Of a stretch of 64,000 nt of DNA, positions 61,751 through 64,000 are shown piece by piece. The stretch is from Microcebus murinus (taxonomy: Eukaryota; Chordata; Mammalia; Primates; Cheirogaleidae): the NCBI RefSeq assembly GCF_040939455.1, contig NC_134136.1, positions 102,784,014 to 102,848,013 of the forward strand, read 5' to 3'. Positions within the stretch are counted from its first letter, which is position 1; each line of letters starts with the position of its first letter. The translations under genes were made by a program, and so were the position numbers. The notes under the pieces are model-generated. The model saw only the letters and a program-made list of their open reading frames with translations. It ran no database searches and was not told the DNA's origin.

Positions 61751-63017
61751 ATGGCTCAAGAGAGAAATCAAAAGAACAACGTCCAACCCAATAGAATGAA
61801 AAGTAACCTGCCTCACCTATCAGTTCTCTCAATAAATGTGAATGGAATAAACTCCCCACTCAAGAGACATAGGCTGGCTGAATGGATAAGAAAATGCAAG
61901 CCAAATATCTGCTGTCTTAAGGAAACACACCTACCCTGGAAGGATGCATATAGACTAAAAGTAAAGGAGTGGAGATCAGTATTTCAAGCAATGGAAGCCA
62001 AAGGAAGGCTGGTGTGGCAGTTCTGATACCAGATGATTTAGTTTTTAAACCAACAAAAGTAGTGAAAGACACAGATGGTCACTATATAATGGTGAAGGGT
62101 ACAGTTCAACAAGAAAATACAATTTTAAATATATATGCACCCAACTTAGGTGCACCCAGTATCATAAAGCAAACCTTACTGGATCTAAGCAAATGGATTA
62201 ATAGCAACTCCATAATAACAAAAATAAATAAATGGGACCTGATAAAACTAAAAAGCTTCTGCACAGCCAAAGAAATAGTCATGAAAGTAAACAGACAACC
62301 TACAGAATGTGAGAAAATTTTTGCATCCTACACGTCTGATAAGGGGCTGATAACCAGAATCTACTTAGAACTCACAAAAATCAGCAAGAAAAAAATCAAA
62401 CGACCCTATCAAAAAGTGGGCAAAGGATATGAACTGAAATTTTTCTAAAGAAGACAGAATAATGGCTAACAAACATATTAAAAAATGCTCAACATCTCTA
62501 ATCATCAGGGAAATGCAAATAAAAACTATTTCCAGTAAGAATGGCCTTTATCAAAACGTCCCAAAACAATAGATGTTGGCGTGGATGTGGAGAGATAGGA
62601 ACACTCCTACACTGCTGGTGGGACTGCAAACTAGTTCAACCTCTATGGAAAGCAATCTGGAGATACCTTAAAGCAATACAAGTGGATTTACCATTTGATC
62701 CAGCAATCCCATTACTGGGCTTCTACCCAAAAGATCCAATGACACTCTACAAAAAAGACACCTGCACTTGAATGTTTATGGCAGCACAATTCATAATTGT
62801 AAAGCTGTGGAAACAACCCAAGTGCCCATCAATTCATGAGTGGATTAATAAAATGTGGTATATGTATACCATGGAATACTAGTCAGCTCTAAGAAACAAT
62901 GGTGATATAGCACCTCTTGTATTTTCCTGAATAGAGCTGGAACCCATACTACTAAGTGAAGTATCCCAAGAATGGAAAAACAAGCACCACATATACTCAC
63001 CAGCAAACTGGTATTAA
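61751..63017 (+). pseudogene. L1 ORF2 with endonuclease start joined to C-terminal domain
   Basis: ORF2 begins at ATG 61751 with the endonuclease N-terminus ('LSINVNGINSPLKRHRLAEW', 'KPNICCLKETHL'). A frameshift near 62000 moves to a second frame ('[17 protein letters not shown]', '[20 protein letters not shown]'). At about 62217 '[10 protein letters not shown]' is joined in frame to '[20 protein letters not shown]', removing the rest of the endonuclease and the whole reverse transcriptase. After another frameshift near 62400-62540 the tail '[20 protein letters not shown]' (CX3CX7HX4C) and the end near 63017 follow. It cannot reverse transcribe; it would have depended on another L1. Confidence 0.88.
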
Positions 63018-63215
63018 CTGAGTAGCACCTAAGTGGACACATAGGAACTACATTAATTTGGTAATGTGCGGGTGGGGGTGGGGGGTATATATATACATAA
63101 TGACTGAGACGTGCACTATCTGGGGGATGATCACACTTGAGGCTCAAACTTGTGTGTGGGGGCAAGGGCATTATTTGAAACCTTAAAATTTGTACCCCTA
63201 TATTATGCTGAAATA

Positions 63216-63375
63216 AAAAAAAATAAATATATGTTTATATATGAAATTATACGTAACCTTAAAATTTGTATATATATATATTTGTATATATATATATACA
63301 CATGTATGTGTATATATATACAAATTTGTATATATATATATATATATACACAAATACATACATACATACATATGA
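63216..63375. repeat. AT/TG microsatellite grown at the L1 tail
   Basis: Mixed (TA)n, TATG and (CATA)n units directly behind the A tail. A 16-base stretch of the L1 3' UTR (AACCTTAAAATTTGTA, 63179-63194) recurs exactly at 63255-63270. Confidence 0.85.
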
Positions 63376-64000
63376 AATTAGATGTCCAAGGCTGCTAGGC
63401 AGCTCTCTAGATTGAGGCTTTCTCTATCTTTCTGCCTCCTGACAACCAACATTTCACAAACTTAAGATGAATGAATTAGCCCATTCATCACATCCATATT
63501 CTATCCAAAAGAAATAATGATGAAAAACACACTTCTCTCTGTTTCTGATTGGAGCAGGGCTTGATCCTGTCTTAATTACAACAAACCATTTCCAGATGTA
63601 CCCCAGTGACCAGAACTTGGTTACATAGTCACACTTGACTGCAAAGAAAGCTGGCAAGTGTAGTCTCTATTCTGGGTAGCCATGTATCCTACTAAACATA
63701 TGGGGTTCTCTTATTAAATTAAAAATGAGAATGGGTAAATTTGGGGAACAGTTAGCAGTCTTACAAACCAAACATCCATGAAAAACTTTCCCCCATATAG
63801 AATCATATCTATCTATTCTCAAAGGAACACACCCTTAATGTACCATAATGTTACTACATTTCAACTCCAAGCTCCATGGGTGATGGTCCATCTTCCCCCT
63901 CAGACGTGGATATGGTACTGGTTTCCAAGACATGTATTTGACCTTTGGGTATTTAATAATAAATTATGAACTAGTAATAGAACCATCAAGGTGAAGTTCA
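63376..64000. other. Unassigned sequence, no gene
   Basis: No exon recognised. The stretch 63670-63770 ('gggtagccatgtatcctact', 'ggggaacagttagcagtc') feels like an old interspersed repeat that I cannot name. Confidence 0.35.

Larger units (their letters stand above)
59370..63215 (+). mobile_element. 5'-UTR-bearing L1, sense, with large internal ORF2 deletion
   Basis: Order: GC-rich 5' UTR (59370-60654), ORF1 (60655 to about 61747), ORF2 (61751-63017), 3' UTR (63018-63215) with a short A tail. An intact L1 would be roughly 6-7 kb; this one is 3.85 kb because most of the endonuclease C-terminal half, all of the reverse transcriptase and more are missing at about 62217. The 5' end 'ggagggagaaaaaaatgacg' resembles the start of other primate L1 5' UTRs. 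I could not find a target duplication; the 3' side is obscured by AT repeats. Confidence 0.9.

Overview
This window is intergenic or intronic primate DNA, most likely from a strepsirrhine such as a Malagasy lemur. The best clue is three Alu elements (about 7.8, 17.0 and 33.2 kb) whose middle linker is enlarged and carries TTGGCCAATTAATTTC and CTATTTATAG. Several L1 copies also end in a strepsirrhine-style 3' UTR, which reads on the opposite strand as 'atattatgggggtac' followed by C-rich tracts. I know both from lemur and galago genomes. Species assignment is inference. I found no convincing host protein-coding exon, tRNA, rRNA or known ncRNA gene. All the longer open frames I could explain are L1 or DNA-transposon remnants, or antisense readings of them.

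Layout. 0-7 kb: an old Alu, a Tigger-like transposon fragment, a truncated L1 and an apparently end-to-end Charlie3-type hAT transposon (4089-6781) with decayed transposase on the minus strand. 7-14 kb: an ancient L1M lying antisense, opened by a lemur-type Alu and by a 2.8 kb L1 whose 5' half is inverted (twin priming). A MER44 MITE follows at 14.3 kb. 15-18.9 kb: mostly unique sequence with one Alu and a possible LTR. 18.9-24.2 kb: an older, nearly full-length L1 on the minus strand with a young truncated L1 inserted in its ORF1; the insertion creates an open chimeric frame of 281 codons. 24-32 kb: AT-rich, mostly unassigned, with a MIR, a MER5-type MITE and a possible MLT1 LTR. 32.4-40.3 kb: a layered L1 graveyard in which an L1M host carries L1MA/MB-age pieces, a lemur Alu, a second twin-primed young L1, a nested pair of L1 tails and a tiny third inverted L1. 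40-57 kb: unique AT-rich DNA with MIRs, an old Alu, L1MB/L1ME tails and a run of MaLR/ERVL-type LTR relics. 57-64 kb: a Tigger end, L1MC and L1M pieces in sense orientation, then a 5'-UTR-bearing L1 (59370-63215) that has lost the middle of ORF2 and ends in an AT microsatellite.

No operon or pathway logic applies. The story is successive target-primed reverse transcription by L1, which also mobilised the Alus. Target-site duplications can be read for five of the younger insertions and they share the pattern TTTT followed by G on the plus strand. Family names are from memory of consensus features and were not checked against a repeat library. Boundaries are generally good to about 5-20 bases where a duplication is given and to 20-50 bases elsewhere. 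I did not find a new biological system; the most useful leads are the nested and rearranged L1 structures and the motif content of the lemur Alu linker.
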